Source: Gulosibacter sediminis (GTDB taxonomy: Bacteria; Actinomycetota; Actinomycetes; Actinomycetales; Microbacteriaceae). From it: a stretch of DNA of 64,000 nt. The stretch covers positions 2,046,001 through 2,110,000 of the forward strand of contig NZ_CP097160.1 in the NCBI RefSeq assembly GCF_023370115.1. Direction: 5' to 3'. The notes below the pieces were generated by a model that was not told the origin of the DNA, searched no databases, and was given only the letters and a program-made list of their open reading frames with translations. Both the position numbers and the translations under genes were made by a program. Below, in pieces: positions 46,874 to 57,096 of this stretch. Position 1 is the stretch's first letter. Each line of letters opens with the position of its first letter.

Positions 46874-48682
46874 CTACACAGCTTCGTTGTCGCGGGCCGA
46901 ACGGCGCTGCACGCGGGTGCCGAGGCCGGCCACGAGCCCCTCGACGCAGAGGCCGGTCCAGCCGGCCCAGTCCTGCAGGCTGAAGTCGCTCGAGCGCGGG
47001 CCCCACAGGCGCACCGGCTCGCCCGGAGCGCCGTCGCGGTCGCCGAGGTTCACCACGACCTGGTCCATCGCGACGCGGCCGACAAGCGGCGCGGGAGTCT
47101 CGCGCACGAGCAGCTCGGCCCGGTGCGCGGCCGAGCGGGGAATCGCATCCGCGTAGCCCACCGGCACGAGGCCGATCGTCGTCGTCTCGCTCGCGTGCCA
47201 CTCGTAGCCGTAGCTCACGCCCTGGCCCTCGTGCACGCGCTTGATCTGCGCGAGCTCGCTGCGCAGCACGGCGGGCGCGCGGGTGTCGTCGGCCAGGCCG
47301 TAGGCGGCGCGCGTCGCCGCGGGTGCGAACGGCTCGACCGTCGCCGAGACGCCGAACTCACGCAGGGCGGCGAGATCGTGTGGCCGGCGCACGAGGTAGT
47401 TGAGGCGCAGGCCGGCCGCGAGTCCGAGCACGCGCTCGAGGCCGAAGCCGTACGCGTCGGCGGTGAGGTCGAGCGCCGTGCCCGCCTCGGCGAGCTGCTG
47501 CAGCCGAGCGGCGAGCTCGGCATCGTCGATCACGAACTCGGGCAGGGGCGACGCCGACGCGGGCCGCTCGGGTGTGCGGCGCCGGGCCGAGTGGCTCGGA
47601 TGCTCGGCCACGCCCCCGTGGTACTCGCGGACGATGCGCGGGCTGAGCCGCGTCGTCACCTCGTAGTTAATGGTGCCCGAGGCGGCAGCCCAGTCATCAG
47701 CACTCGCGGTGCCACCGATGACGGTGACGCGGCGATGCGCGCTGCGCTCGACGTCGCCGAGCGGCGTGACAACGCAGTGGCAGGCGTCGACGCGTTCGAG
47801 GCGCCAGCGATCCCCAGCCTCGTCCTGAAGCAACAGTTCACCCTCGGCCACGGGCAGCAGTCCGTCGACCTGGCCGACGTCGAGCAGCCAGCGGGGCATG
47901 TCGTCGACGTCGTAGCGGCGCACGTGCGCCGTCAGCGTCAGGGCAGGGCGCAGCTCGAGGCCGCAGCGGGCGTCGGGCGCGATGGGGTCGAGGCCGTAGA
48001 GCGCGATGCCGAGTCGCGTCGCGTCATACCGTGCCTCGGGGAAGCGCAGGGCGCCGGCCGTCGCCGCGAGATGGCGCAGGCTCGGCTGCAGGCCGAAGGT
48101 CTCGGCGAGGGCGGCGGCGCGGTCGAACGCGGCGATCTGCTCGGCGTCGTCGGCGTCGCTCGTGCCAGAGAAGTGGCTCATGAGGCCGCGCACCTCGAAG
48201 TAGCCGCGCGCCTCGTAGTCGCTCGCGAGGGTGAACATGGCCGGCCAGTCGGGCTCGCGCACGCCGTTGCGGCCGAGGCCCGTGTCGAGCTTGATGTGCA
48301 CCCGCGCGGGACCATCGACCCGGCCCTCGCGCTCGATCCAGTCGGCGAGCATCGCGAGGTGCTGCGGGCTCGAGAAGCCGAGCTCGATGCCGGCCTCAAC
48401 CGCCGCGCCGAAGTCGATGCTCGGGGCATCGAGCCAGGCGATGACCGGCGAAGTGATGCCGGCGGCGCGCAGCGCGAGCGCTTCGTCGACGTCGGCGACG
48501 CCGAGCGCGCTCGCCCCCGCCGCGAGCGCAGCGCGGCCCACCTCGACCATGCCGTGCCCGTACGCGTTCGCCTTAACGATGGCGATCACGGGCACCTGCA
48601 CCGCGTCGGCAAAAACGCGCAGGTTGTGGCGCACCGCGTCGAGATCGACGTGGATGCGCGGGGCCGGGGCGCGCTGGGTCAC
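46874..48682 (-). CDS. alr: alanine racemase, 602 residues, apparent tandem fusion of two racemase units
   Basis: Alanine racemase (PLP) makes D-alanine for peptidoglycan and normally has about 370 residues. Residues 1-248 are a good N-terminal barrel with PLP lysine K37 (IVKANAYGHG) and KLDTGLGRNG. Residues 249-355 resemble a C-terminal domain whose key motifs are lost (no SYG, MDQ replaced by ACH) but whose end GTINYEVTTRLSPR remains. After a linker, 381-465 resembles a shortened second barrel (LTADAYGFG, Thr for the PLP Lys; HDLAALREFGV). Residues 470-595 are an intact C-terminal domain with catalytic Tyr491 (VSYGYEW), GYAD and MDQ. So the functional Lys and Tyr come from different units. 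The GTG start overlaps acpS by four bases. The alignment is by eye. Confidence 0.92.
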   Translation of the reverse strand: MTQRAPAPRIHVDLDAVRHNLRVFADAVQVPVIAIVKANAYGHGMVEVGRAALAAGASALGVADVDEALALRAAGITSPVIAWLDAPSIDFGAAVEAGIELGFSSPQHLAMLADWIEREGRVDGPARVHIKLDTGLGRNGVREPDWPAMFTLASDYEARGYFEVRGLMSHFSGTSDADDAEQIAAFDRAAALAETFGLQPSLRHLAATAGALRFPEARYDATRLGIALYGLDPIAPDARCGLELRPALTLTAHVRRYDVDDMPRWLLDVGQVDGLLPVAEGELLLQDEAGDRWRLERVDACHCVVTPLGDVERSAHRRVTVIGGTASADDWAAASGTINYEVTTRLSPRIVREYHGGVAEHPSHSARRRTPERPASASPLPEFVIDDAELAARLQQLAEAGTALDLTADAYGFGLERVLGLAAGLRLNYLVRRPHDLAALREFGVSATVEPFAPAATRAAYGLADDTRAPAVLRSELAQIKRVHEGQGVSYGYEWHASETTTIGLVPVGYADAIPRSAAHRAELLVRETPAPLVGRVAMDQVVVNLGDRDGAPGEPVRLWGPRSSDFSLQDWAGWTGLCVEGLVAGLGTRVQRRSARDNEAV

Positions 48683-49041
48683 GACGCCGCTCCTTCCGCG
48701 ACGACAAAGGCCGTCGAAACATCGCGATCGTGCGAGATCGACAGGTGCAGGCGCCCCACGCCGAGTTCGGCGAGGACGCCGTCGAGCTTGTCGCTGCGCA
48801 CGAACGAGGGCGCGCCGAGGTGGGTGCGCCGCACCTCGAGCTCGCGCAGGGTGAGGCCGTGCAGCCCGCCGAGCGCCTTCACCGCGGCCTCGCGCGCCGC
48901 CCAGCGAGCGGAAATGCTCGTGAGCGGCAGCGCGAGTTCGGCCTCGGCAAAGATGCGTTCGGCGAAGCGCGGCACGCGCAGCGCGCGCTCGACGCGCACG
49001 TGCTCGACGGTGTCGACGCCAATTCCGAAAATCAGCGACAT
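48679..49041 (-). CDS. acpS: holo-[acyl-carrier-protein] synthase
   Basis: AcpS moves the phosphopantetheine arm from CoA to the serine of acyl carrier protein. The 120-residue protein is full length: GIGVDTVEHVRVERAL with the metal-binding Asp near the N-terminus, ARWAAREAAVKALGGLHGL with the conserved Glu and Lys, and LHLSISHDRDVSTAFVVAEG at the end. The His is in SISHD, the family consensus. It overlaps alr by four bases and follows glmS by ten bases. Confidence 0.95.
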   Translation of the reverse strand: MSLIFGIGVDTVEHVRVERALRVPRFAERIFAEAELALPLTSISARWAAREAAVKALGGLHGLTLRELEVRRTHLGAPSFVRSDKLDGVLAELGVGRLHLSISHDRDVSTAFVVAEGAAS

Positions 49042-49051
49042 GCGGGCGCCG

Positions 49052-50902
<1,851 letters not shown>

Positions 50903-50973
50903 AGGGGTAATTCTGCCCCATCCCTCCGACGCGCGCGTTCACCCTCACGCGCGCGCCGGAGGCGTGGGCCGCG

Positions 50974-52110
50974 CTAGCTCTGCTGCACGCGGCTTACGAC
51001 CGCCACGAGTTCGTCGAAAAGCTGCTCGCCTGGCTGCACGCCCATCACCTCGGGCACGAAGTCGGCGGCCGGGCGTGTCTCGAGCAGCTCGCCGAGCTCG
51101 TGCGACTGCTCGTCGTCGTCGCTGCGGAACTGCAGGGCCGCGCCGATCGCCGCGAGCAGGCCGCCGTGTTCGAGTCCGCGCGCCGCGAGGTCGACCGCGG
51201 GCTCGACAAACCGCTCGTGCCGGCTCAGCTTGCGCAGGGGCTGACGCCCGATGCGCGTCGGGGTGTCGGGCAGCTCGGGGTTTTCGAAGCGCTGAATCGT
51301 GCGCGCAACGTAGGCGGCGTGCTCATCGTGGCCGAAGCCGAACTGCTCGATGAGCAGCTCGCTCGTCTCGCCGAGCACCGTGTCGACGTGCTCGCGCACC
51401 TGTGGGTTCGCGAGCGCCGAGGCGATCGAGGCCTCGCCGAGCAGCGAGCCCCAGTATGCGGCCGTCGCGTGGCCGGTGTTCACCGTGAACAGCTTGCGGC
51501 GGATGTATGGGGCGAGGTCGTCGACGAAATGGGCGTCGGGGATGCTCGGCTCGGCGCCGTCGAACGGGCCGCGCTCGATCGCCCACTCGCTGAAGTCCTC
51601 CACCACGACGTCGACGCCGTCGGCGTGCACGGCCGGGATGATGCGGTCGACCGCGGTGTTCGCGAAGATCGCCCGGTCGGCGAGCTCCTCGGCGCCGTCG
51701 AGCACGAAGTCGCGCAGCGTGTCGGTGGCGTTGATCGCGTTCTCGCAGGCGAGCACGACGAGCTTCGGCGCATCCACCGCCCGCTGCCGCAGGCCCTCGC
51801 GAATGACGGGCGCGATGAACTTGAGCACGCCGGCGCCGACCGCGCAGCTCGCGATGTCGGCCCCGGCCACGGCCGCCTGCGCGGAGGCCGGGTCGGAGGC
51901 CGAGTTCACGGCGCTGAAGCGGTCGACGGTGTGCGTGCGGGCGTTCGCGCCCACCTCGCGCACCTCGTAGCTGTCGGCGGCGTTGAGGGTGTCGACGAGC
52001 TCGGCGTTGACGTCCGAGAACACGAGGTCGTAGCCCGCCTCGTGCAGGGCGAGGCCAATGAAGCCGCGCCCGATGTTGCCGGCGCCGAAATGTACTGCGG
52101 TCTTGGCCAT
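50974..52110 (-). CDS. mtlD: mannitol-1-phosphate 5-dehydrogenase
   Basis: MtlD oxidises mannitol-1-phosphate, delivered by the PTS, to fructose-6-phosphate with NAD+. The 378 residues begin with the dinucleotide-binding HFGAGNIGRGFIGLALHEAGYDLVFSDVN and include ACENAINATDTLR and the catalytic FTVNTGHATAAYWG (Lys in RRKLFTVNTGH). The start ATG shares one base with the mtlA stop (TAATG), so translation is coupled. Its product feeds directly into the reaction of the neighbouring glmS and into glycolysis. Confidence 0.95.
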   Translation of the reverse strand: MAKTAVHFGAGNIGRGFIGLALHEAGYDLVFSDVNAELVDTLNAADSYEVREVGANARTHTVDRFSAVNSASDPASAQAAVAGADIASCAVGAGVLKFIAPVIREGLRQRAVDAPKLVVLACENAINATDTLRDFVLDGAEELADRAIFANTAVDRIIPAVHADGVDVVVEDFSEWAIERGPFDGAEPSIPDAHFVDDLAPYIRRKLFTVNTGHATAAYWGSLLGEASIASALANPQVREHVDTVLGETSELLIEQFGFGHDEHAAYVARTIQRFENPELPDTPTRIGRQPLRKLSRHERFVEPAVDLAARGLEHGGLLAAIGAALQFRSDDDEQSHELGELLETRPAADFVPEVMGVQPGEQLFDELVAVVSRVQQS

Positions 52111-54236
52111 TAGTCGTTTACTCCGCTCAGCAGTTCGTAGAGTTCTTCGTCGGTCTGCGCCGCGAGCAGGCGGTCAACCTGGCTCTGGTCGGCGAAAATC
52201 TGGGCGATCTTGGCAAGGATCTCGAGGTGCCCGCCGTCCTTACCGGCGATGCCGATCACGAAGCGCACCTCGTTGCCGTCCCAGTCAATCGGCTGCGGGT
52301 AGCGCGCAACCGAGAGTCCCGACGCGACCACCGCCTGCTTGGCGTCGTTCGTGCCGTGCGGAATCGCGAGGAAGCTGCCCATGAAGGTCGACACCTCGGC
52401 CTCGCGGGCGAACATCGCATCCACGTAGTCGGGCGTGACCGAGCCGCGGGCGACGAGTCGCTCGCCCGCCTCGCGGATCGCCTCGTCGCGGGTGGTCGCG
52501 GTCGGCGCCGTCGTGATGCTCTCGAGCGTGAGCACGTCGGGGTCGGCCGCCGGTGTGGTCGGGGCGGTGGCGGTGGCTGCGGCAGGCGCGGCGGCCGGCG
52601 CTAGCGCATCCGCACCCTCGCCCGGGGCGTACGGCGAGGCCTCGGGCTCGGCCGCTGCCGGAGCCGGAGCGAGTTCGCCGTCCTGGCGCTGCTTGAGCAG
52701 GTTCACGACCTCGTCGTACTTCGGCGAGTTCATGAACTGCCCGACCGACACGTGAATCGCGTCGGGGCGGCGCTGGCGGGCGCGTGGCGTGAGCTCCTCC
52801 TGCGTGATGATGAGGTCGGCCGAGCTGTCGAGGTTCGCGATCGCGGCGTTCGTCACACTCACGCCGGTGATGCCCGCATCCTTCACCTTCTTGCGCATCA
52901 CGCTCGCGCCCATCGCGCTCGACCCCATGCCCGCATCGCAGGCGAACACGACGCTCGAGATCTCGCGATTCGGGTCGGCCACCTCGTCGCGCAGCGAACC
53001 GGCCGCGGCCTGGCCCGCGAGGCTCGAGAGCGCCGCCGAGTCCTTGCCCTTGTTGCGCTGAGTCTTCGCGACCGCCGCGCTCATGCCGTCCTCGCCGCGC
53101 TCGAGCGCCTCGAGGTCACGCTTGCGCGAGGCCCGCAGAATCACCGCGGCGATGACGAAGGTGACCGTGGCTGAGATGACCACCGACAGGATCACGCCGA
53201 GGTAGCTATCGCTCGCGGTTTGCAACAGCACCGCGATGATCGAGCCCGGCGCCGCGGGCGCTCGCAGGCCCGAGTCGAAGATCATGTTCGTGAACACGCC
53301 GCTCATGCCACCCGCGATGACCGCGAGCAACAGGGCCGGCTTCATGAGCACGTACGGGAAGTAGATCTCGTGGATGCCGCCGAGGAAGTGGATGATCGCA
53401 GCGCCCGGTGCCGAGGCGCGGGCCATGCCGACGCCGAAGACCGAGAATGCGAGCAGGATGCCGAGGCCGGGGCCCGGGTTCGCCTCGAGCAGGAACAGGA
53501 TCGACTTGCCGTCGACCGACGCCATCTGCGTGCCGAGCGGCGTCAGCACGCCGTGGTTGATGGCGTTGTTGAGGAAGAAGACCTTCGCGGGCTCGATCAG
53601 GATGCTCGTCAGCGGCAGCAGGCCGTTATTGATGAGCCAGCCGACCGCGTTGCCGAGGGCGGTCATGAGTCCGTTGACGACCGGCGCGAGCAGGTAGAAG
53701 CCCGCGATCGCCATGATGAACGAGAAGATACCGGCCGAGAACAGGTTGACGAGCATCTCGAAGCCGGCGCGGATCTTGCCGTCCCAGAGCTTGTCGAGCT
53801 GCTTCATGAGCCAGGCCGCGATCGGCGCCATGATCATCGCGCCGATGAACATGTGCACCTGGCCGAGCTCGCTCGCGCCCTCGGGCAGCGCCGCGTTGAA
53901 CTGGTCGACGATGTAGTCGCTGCCGACAATGACGCCCATGGTCGCGACGGTGGCGACGACACCGCCGCGCTCCTTGTAGACCATGCGGCCGGCCGTGTTC
54001 GCGATGAGCAGCGGCATCAGGTAGTGGATGGTCGGGCCGACGAGCTCTGACAGGCTCGCGTTCGGCGTCCATCCCTTTTCGATGAAGAACGCGGTGAACA
54101 GACCCCACGCGATGAGGGCAGGGATGTTCGGCATGATCATTCCCGAGAGGAATGTGCCGAACTTCTGGACTCCGACGCTGAACTTGTTATTGCCGCCTGA
54201 CGCTGAGTCGGTCGACGGCGCGGTAGTTGCGGACAC
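52110..54236 (-). CDS. mtlA: PTS mannitol transporter subunit EIICBA
   Basis: A complete mannitol permease with all three domains in one 708-residue chain: EIIC membrane domain (about 20-370) with GGIHEIYFPYV (286-296), EIIB (about 425-520) with phospho-cysteine Cys433 in FACDAGMGSSAMG, an Ala/Pro-rich linker (about 521-565), and EIIA (about 568-705) with phospho-histidine His627 in LAIPHGTNDAKQAV. It takes up and phosphorylates mannitol. I prefer the GTG at 54236, five bases from GGAGG; an in-frame ATG at 54290 would add 18 residues. No mtlR, HPr or EI gene is adjacent. It lies between glmS and coaA, which are neighbours in many relatives. Confidence 0.93.
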   Translation of the reverse strand: MSATTAPSTDSASGGNNKFSVGVQKFGTFLSGMIMPNIPALIAWGLFTAFFIEKGWTPNASLSELVGPTIHYLMPLLIANTAGRMVYKERGGVVATVATMGVIVGSDYIVDQFNAALPEGASELGQVHMFIGAMIMAPIAAWLMKQLDKLWDGKIRAGFEMLVNLFSAGIFSFIMAIAGFYLLAPVVNGLMTALGNAVGWLINNGLLPLTSILIEPAKVFFLNNAINHGVLTPLGTQMASVDGKSILFLLEANPGPGLGILLAFSVFGVGMARASAPGAAIIHFLGGIHEIYFPYVLMKPALLLAVIAGGMSGVFTNMIFDSGLRAPAAPGSIIAVLLQTASDSYLGVILSVVISATVTFVIAAVILRASRKRDLEALERGEDGMSAAVAKTQRNKGKDSAALSSLAGQAAAGSLRDEVADPNREISSVVFACDAGMGSSAMGASVMRKKVKDAGITGVSVTNAAIANLDSSADLIITQEELTPRARQRRPDAIHVSVGQFMNSPKYDEVVNLLKQRQDGELAPAPAAAEPEASPYAPGEGADALAPAAAPAAATATAPTTPAADPDVLTLESITTAPTATTRDEAIREAGERLVARGSVTPDYVDAMFAREAEVSTFMGSFLAIPHGTNDAKQAVVASGLSVARYPQPIDWDGNEVRFVIGIAGKDGGHLEILAKIAQIFADQSQVDRLLAAQTDEELYELLSGVND

Positions 54237-54381
54237 CACTGCCTCCAGATCCTCGTGAGATACGGGCGGAACCGCGACGTCGCGATTCATCCTCTGTTCA
54301 GCGTACTCTGCGCCCGCGCTCAGGAATATGACGATTGGGTTCAGCGTTTCGTGCTGCCCTGGCTGCCAGTAAGCTGGGTGG

Positions 54382-55338
54382 ATGCTCACCACCGCACGGC
54401 GCCCGGCCACCACGAAGTGGTCGACGCCGTTCGACGAGATCGATCGGGCCGACTGGGCCGAGCTGGCACCGTCGACGCCCTTGACGATCGACGAGGGTGA
54501 CGTCGCGCGCCTGCGCAGCCTCGGCGACCCGATCGACATCGACGAGGTGCGGGAGGTCTATCTCCCGCTGACCCGCCTGCTGAACATCCACGTGAACAAC
54601 GCGCGCCAGCTGCGCCGCGCGCAGAATTCCTTTCTCGGCGACCGCGGCGATGGCACTCCCTTCGTCATTGGTGTCGCGGGCTCGGTTGCCGTGGGCAAGT
54701 CGACGGTGGCGCGCCTCCTGCGCGAGCTGCTGCGGCGCTGGGAAGACACGCCGCGCGTCGAGCTCATCACGACCGACGGCTTCCTCTACCCCAACGCCGA
54801 GCTCAAGCGCCGCGGCCTCATGTCGCGCAAGGGCTTCCCCGAGTCGTACGACCGCCGCGCGCTGCTGCGCTTCGTCACACAGGTGAAGTCGGGCGCCCCC
54901 GAGGTGCGCGCGCCGTTCTACTCGCACGTCGTCTACGACATCGTGCGCGACGCCGAGATCGTCGTGAACGCGCCCGACGTGCTCATCGTCGAAGGCCTCA
55001 ACGTGCTCCAGCCGCCGTCGCGCGGCGGCGGGCTCGCGGTGAGCGACATGTTCGACTTCTCGATCTTCGTCGATGCGCGCACCTCCGACATCGAGAAGTG
55101 GTACCTCGACCGGTTCCTGCAGCTCCAGCGCGGCGCATTCGCGAACCCGTCGTCGTACTTCCGCAAGTACGCCGATCTCTCCCCGACCGAGGCCGTCGCC
55201 ACCGCATCCGATATCTGGAACTCGATCAACCTGCCGAACCTCGAGCAGAACGTGCTGCCGACCCGCTCGCGCGCGAAGCTCATCCTGCGCAAATCCGAGA
55301 ACCACGCAATCTCGAAGGTCCTCCTCCGCAAGTCGTAG
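54382..55338 (+). CDS. coaA: pantothenate kinase (type I)
   Basis: CoaA phosphorylates pantothenate in the first step of coenzyme A synthesis. The 318 residues match bacterial type I kinases: P-loop [12 protein letters not shown] (97-108), [31 protein letters not shown], and [11 protein letters not shown]. The C-terminal signature [28 protein letters not shown] is also complete. It is transcribed away from mtlA; the 145 bases between hold both promoters. The ATG follows GGGTGG. Confidence 0.97.
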   Translation: MLTTARRPATTKWSTPFDEIDRADWAELAPSTPLTIDEGDVARLRSLGDPIDIDEVREVYLPLTRLLNIHVNNARQLRRAQNSFLGDRGDGTPFVIGVAGSVAVGKSTVARLLRELLRRWEDTPRVELITTDGFLYPNAELKRRGLMSRKGFPESYDRRALLRFVTQVKSGAPEVRAPFYSHVVYDIVRDAEIVVNAPDVLIVEGLNVLQPPSRGGGLAVSDMFDFSIFVDARTSDIEKWYLDRFLQLQRGAFANPSSYFRKYADLSPTEAVATASDIWNSINLPNLEQNVLPTRSRAKLILRKSENHAISKVLLRKS

Positions 55339-55379
55339 CCGCGCCGTCGGTGTGGCCACTGGTGACAGCCCCGATAGCC

Positions 55380-55421
55380 CCGACGACTCCGACGACTCCG
55401 ACGACTCCGACGACTCCGACG
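55380..55421 (+). repeat. 9-bp tandem repeat, unit CCGACGACT, about 4.6 copies
   Basis: Four exact copies of CCGACGACT are followed by a partial fifth that merges with the hairpin at 55421. The number of copies is a likely site of strain variation. Confidence 0.9.
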
Positions 55422-55472
55422 CAGTTTTCTAGGTTCGCTGCGGTTACAGCCGCATCGATCGTAGAAAACTGC
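55421..55472. terminator. nested hairpin after coaA
   Basis: GCAGTTTTCTA (55421-55431) pairs with TAGAAAACTGC (55462-55472); inside, TGCGG pairs with CCGCA. The A/T-rich outer arm and T run resemble a terminator, though it starts 80 bases past the coaA stop. Confidence 0.6.
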
Positions 55473-55474
55473 AT

Positions 55475-55556
55475 CGGATGCGCGGGCGTAGTTGAGAGCG
55501 GATGCGCCGGACAAACGGATGCGCGGGCGCAGTCGCGAGCGGATGCGCCGGCCAAG
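55475..55556 (+). repeat. 41-bp tandem repeat, two copies plus partial third
   Basis: Two 41-base units, each built of two sub-units that begin CGGATGCGC (24 and 17 bases), are followed by the start of a third unit at 55557. The copies differ at a handful of positions. Five CGGATGCGC words fall in under 100 bases. Confidence 0.9.
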
Positions 55557-55630
55557 CGGATGCGCGGCCCGCGCGCACCCGCCGCTCACGATCCTCGCGC
55601 CCACGCGCCGAAATATCAGCGACTCGCTAT

Positions 55631-55650
55631 TTGATAACGATTCTTATTCG
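55631..55650 (+). promoter_or_regulatory. candidate Zur/Fur-type box upstream of the zinc lipoprotein gene
   Basis: TTGATAACGATTCTTATTCG is A/T-rich with imperfect dyad symmetry (ATAA ... TTAT) and resembles Fur-family boxes of the form TGATAATGATTATCA. It lies about 70 bases before a gene for a predicted zinc metallochaperone, which makes Zur the likely regulator. This is inference. Confidence 0.5.
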
Positions 55651-55719
55651 CAGATAGTCTCGTGCAATGCCGCCGAAGCGGCATCGAATTTGCTGATTCT
55701 TTAGGAAGGACCCGCCTCA

Positions 55720-57027
55720 ATGGCACCGATCCTGTCCCGTCGAGCGCCGCTGCTCGCCTCCGCCGCATCCCTTGCGATTGCCGCGCTTGCCCTCACGGGC
55801 TGCGCGGCCGGTTCGCAGCCCGGGAGCACCGCGTCGACCGAGGCTGAACACCACCACGAAGACGGTCACGAACACGAGCACGAGCACGAGGCGACCGAGT
55901 CGTCGGGCCCGCAGCCCCGCCTCGCGCTGACCTACGACGGCGGCATCATGGTCGTCGATGCGAACTCGCTCGAGGTCGTCGCCGATCTGCCCATCGACGG
56001 CTTCAACCGCCTCAGCCCGGGCGGCGACAACCGCAACGTCTTCGTCTCGACGACGGGCGGCTGGGCCGTGCTCGACGCCGGCACCTACACGCAGCCGCAC
56101 GGCGACCACACCCACTCCTACACATCCGAGCCCGTGCTCAGCGACGTCGTCGCGAGCGCCGAGACGCCCGGCCACGTCGTGCACCACGACGGCCAGACCG
56201 CGCTGTTCGACGACGGCACGGGCGAGGTCACGATCTTCGACACCGCCACGCTCGAGGAGCAGGTCGAGGCCAGCAGCATCACGCCGACCGCGACCTACGA
56301 ATCGGCCGATGCGCACCACGGCGTCGCCGTGCCGCTCGCCGACGGCCAGCTGTTCGTGACGGTCGGCAACGAGTCGGAGCGCAGCGGCGCCCAGGTCGTT
56401 GACGCCGACGGCAACGTCATCGCCGAATCCGACGAGTGCCCCGGCATCCACGGTGAGACCACCGTTGGCGACGACCTCGTCCTCGCCGGCTGCGAAGACG
56501 GCGTGCTGCTCTCGCACGGCGACCACTTCCACAAGATCGACGCGCCCGACGACTTCGGCCGCACCGGCAACGCGTTTGCCGCGGACGGCTCGACCGCCGT
56601 GCTCGGCGACTACAAGACCGACCCCGAGGGCGGCATCAACCTGAGCCAGATCGCCCTCATCGACACCGTCGACGAGTCGATCAACGTGGTCGACACCGGC
56701 GCCGAGTACACCTGGCACGGCCTCGCCCGCGGCGAGGACGGCGAAGCGCTCGTCTTCGGCACCGACGGCACCCTGCGTGTCTTCGACCCCGAGTCGGGCG
56801 AGCTCGTCAACGAGATCGCAGTGACCGACGAGTGGACCGTGCCCGATGAGTGGCAGACCAGTCACCCGGCGATCGTGCAGGACCGCGGCTTCGTCTACAT
56901 CAGCGACCCGAACACCTCGACGATGTACGTCGTTGACTACCTCGGCGGCGAAGTCACACAGTCGGCCGCGCTCCCCCACGAGGTGAACGAGATGGCGCTC
57001 GCCTCGGGCCAGCTCGCGGAAGACTAA
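55720..57027 (+). CDS. AztD-like zinc metallochaperone lipoprotein (beta-propeller)
   Basis: A 435-residue exported protein. The signal peptide ends in the lipobox LALTGC, followed by a His/Glu-rich metal-binding stretch (HHHEDGHEHEHEHE, about 44-57). The rest reads as a seven-bladed-propeller-like protein with repeated short blades (GGIMVVDANSLEVVADLPIDG, GGWAVLDAGTYTQPHGDHTHSY, GTLRVFDPESGELVNEIAVTD) and further His clusters. AztD proteins bind zinc and pass it to the AztC component of the AztABC importer; no aztABC genes lie in this window. A candidate Zur box precedes it. A similar fold occurs in YncE-like proteins, so the assignment is probable rather than certain. Confidence 0.75.
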   Translation: MAPILSRRAPLLASAASLAIAALALTGCAAGSQPGSTASTEAEHHHEDGHEHEHEHEATESSGPQPRLALTYDGGIMVVDANSLEVVADLPIDGFNRLSPGGDNRNVFVSTTGGWAVLDAGTYTQPHGDHTHSYTSEPVLSDVVASAETPGHVVHHDGQTALFDDGTGEVTIFDTATLEEQVEASSITPTATYESADAHHGVAVPLADGQLFVTVGNESERSGAQVVDADGNVIAESDECPGIHGETTVGDDLVLAGCEDGVLLSHGDHFHKIDAPDDFGRTGNAFAADGSTAVLGDYKTDPEGGINLSQIALIDTVDESINVVDTGAEYTWHGLARGEDGEALVFGTDGTLRVFDPESGELVNEIAVTDEWTVPDEWQTSHPAIVQDRGFVYISDPNTSTMYVVDYLGGEVTQSAALPHEVNEMALASGQLAED

Positions 57028-57041
57028 GCGACACCCACGCG

Positions 57042-57086
57042 AAACGGCTGCGGCCCCGACCAATCTGGTCGGGGCCGCAGCCGTTT
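57042..57086. terminator. strong bidirectional terminator between the zinc lipoprotein gene and glmM
   Basis: A perfect 20-pair stem (AAACGGCTGCGGCCCCGACC and its complement) closes an AATCT loop, with A-rich and T-rich ends on either side. It serves two convergent genes. Confidence 0.92.
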
Positions 57087-57096
57087 GCGCGAAAAA

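Larger units (their letters stand above)
55339..55719. other. 381-base intergenic region rich in repeats and hairpins
   Basis: Between coaA and the AztD-like gene. In order: a 9-bp tandem repeat (55380-55421), a nested hairpin (55421-55472) that could terminate coaA, a 41-bp tandem repeat (55475-55556), a Fur/Zur-like A/T-rich box (55631-55650), and a small hairpin ATGCCGC-CGAA-GCGGCAT (55667-55684) in the presumed leader of the next gene. I see no gene in it. Confidence 0.75.

Noticed and set aside
50903-50973. A glmS ribozyme upstream of glmS
   Set aside because: The gap is only 71 bases and lacks the ribozyme core; glmS ribozymes are typical of Firmicutes.
55380-55556. The repeats as part of a CRISPR array
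   Set aside because: The units are contiguous without unique spacers, are only 9 and 41 bases in tandem, and no cas gene is present.
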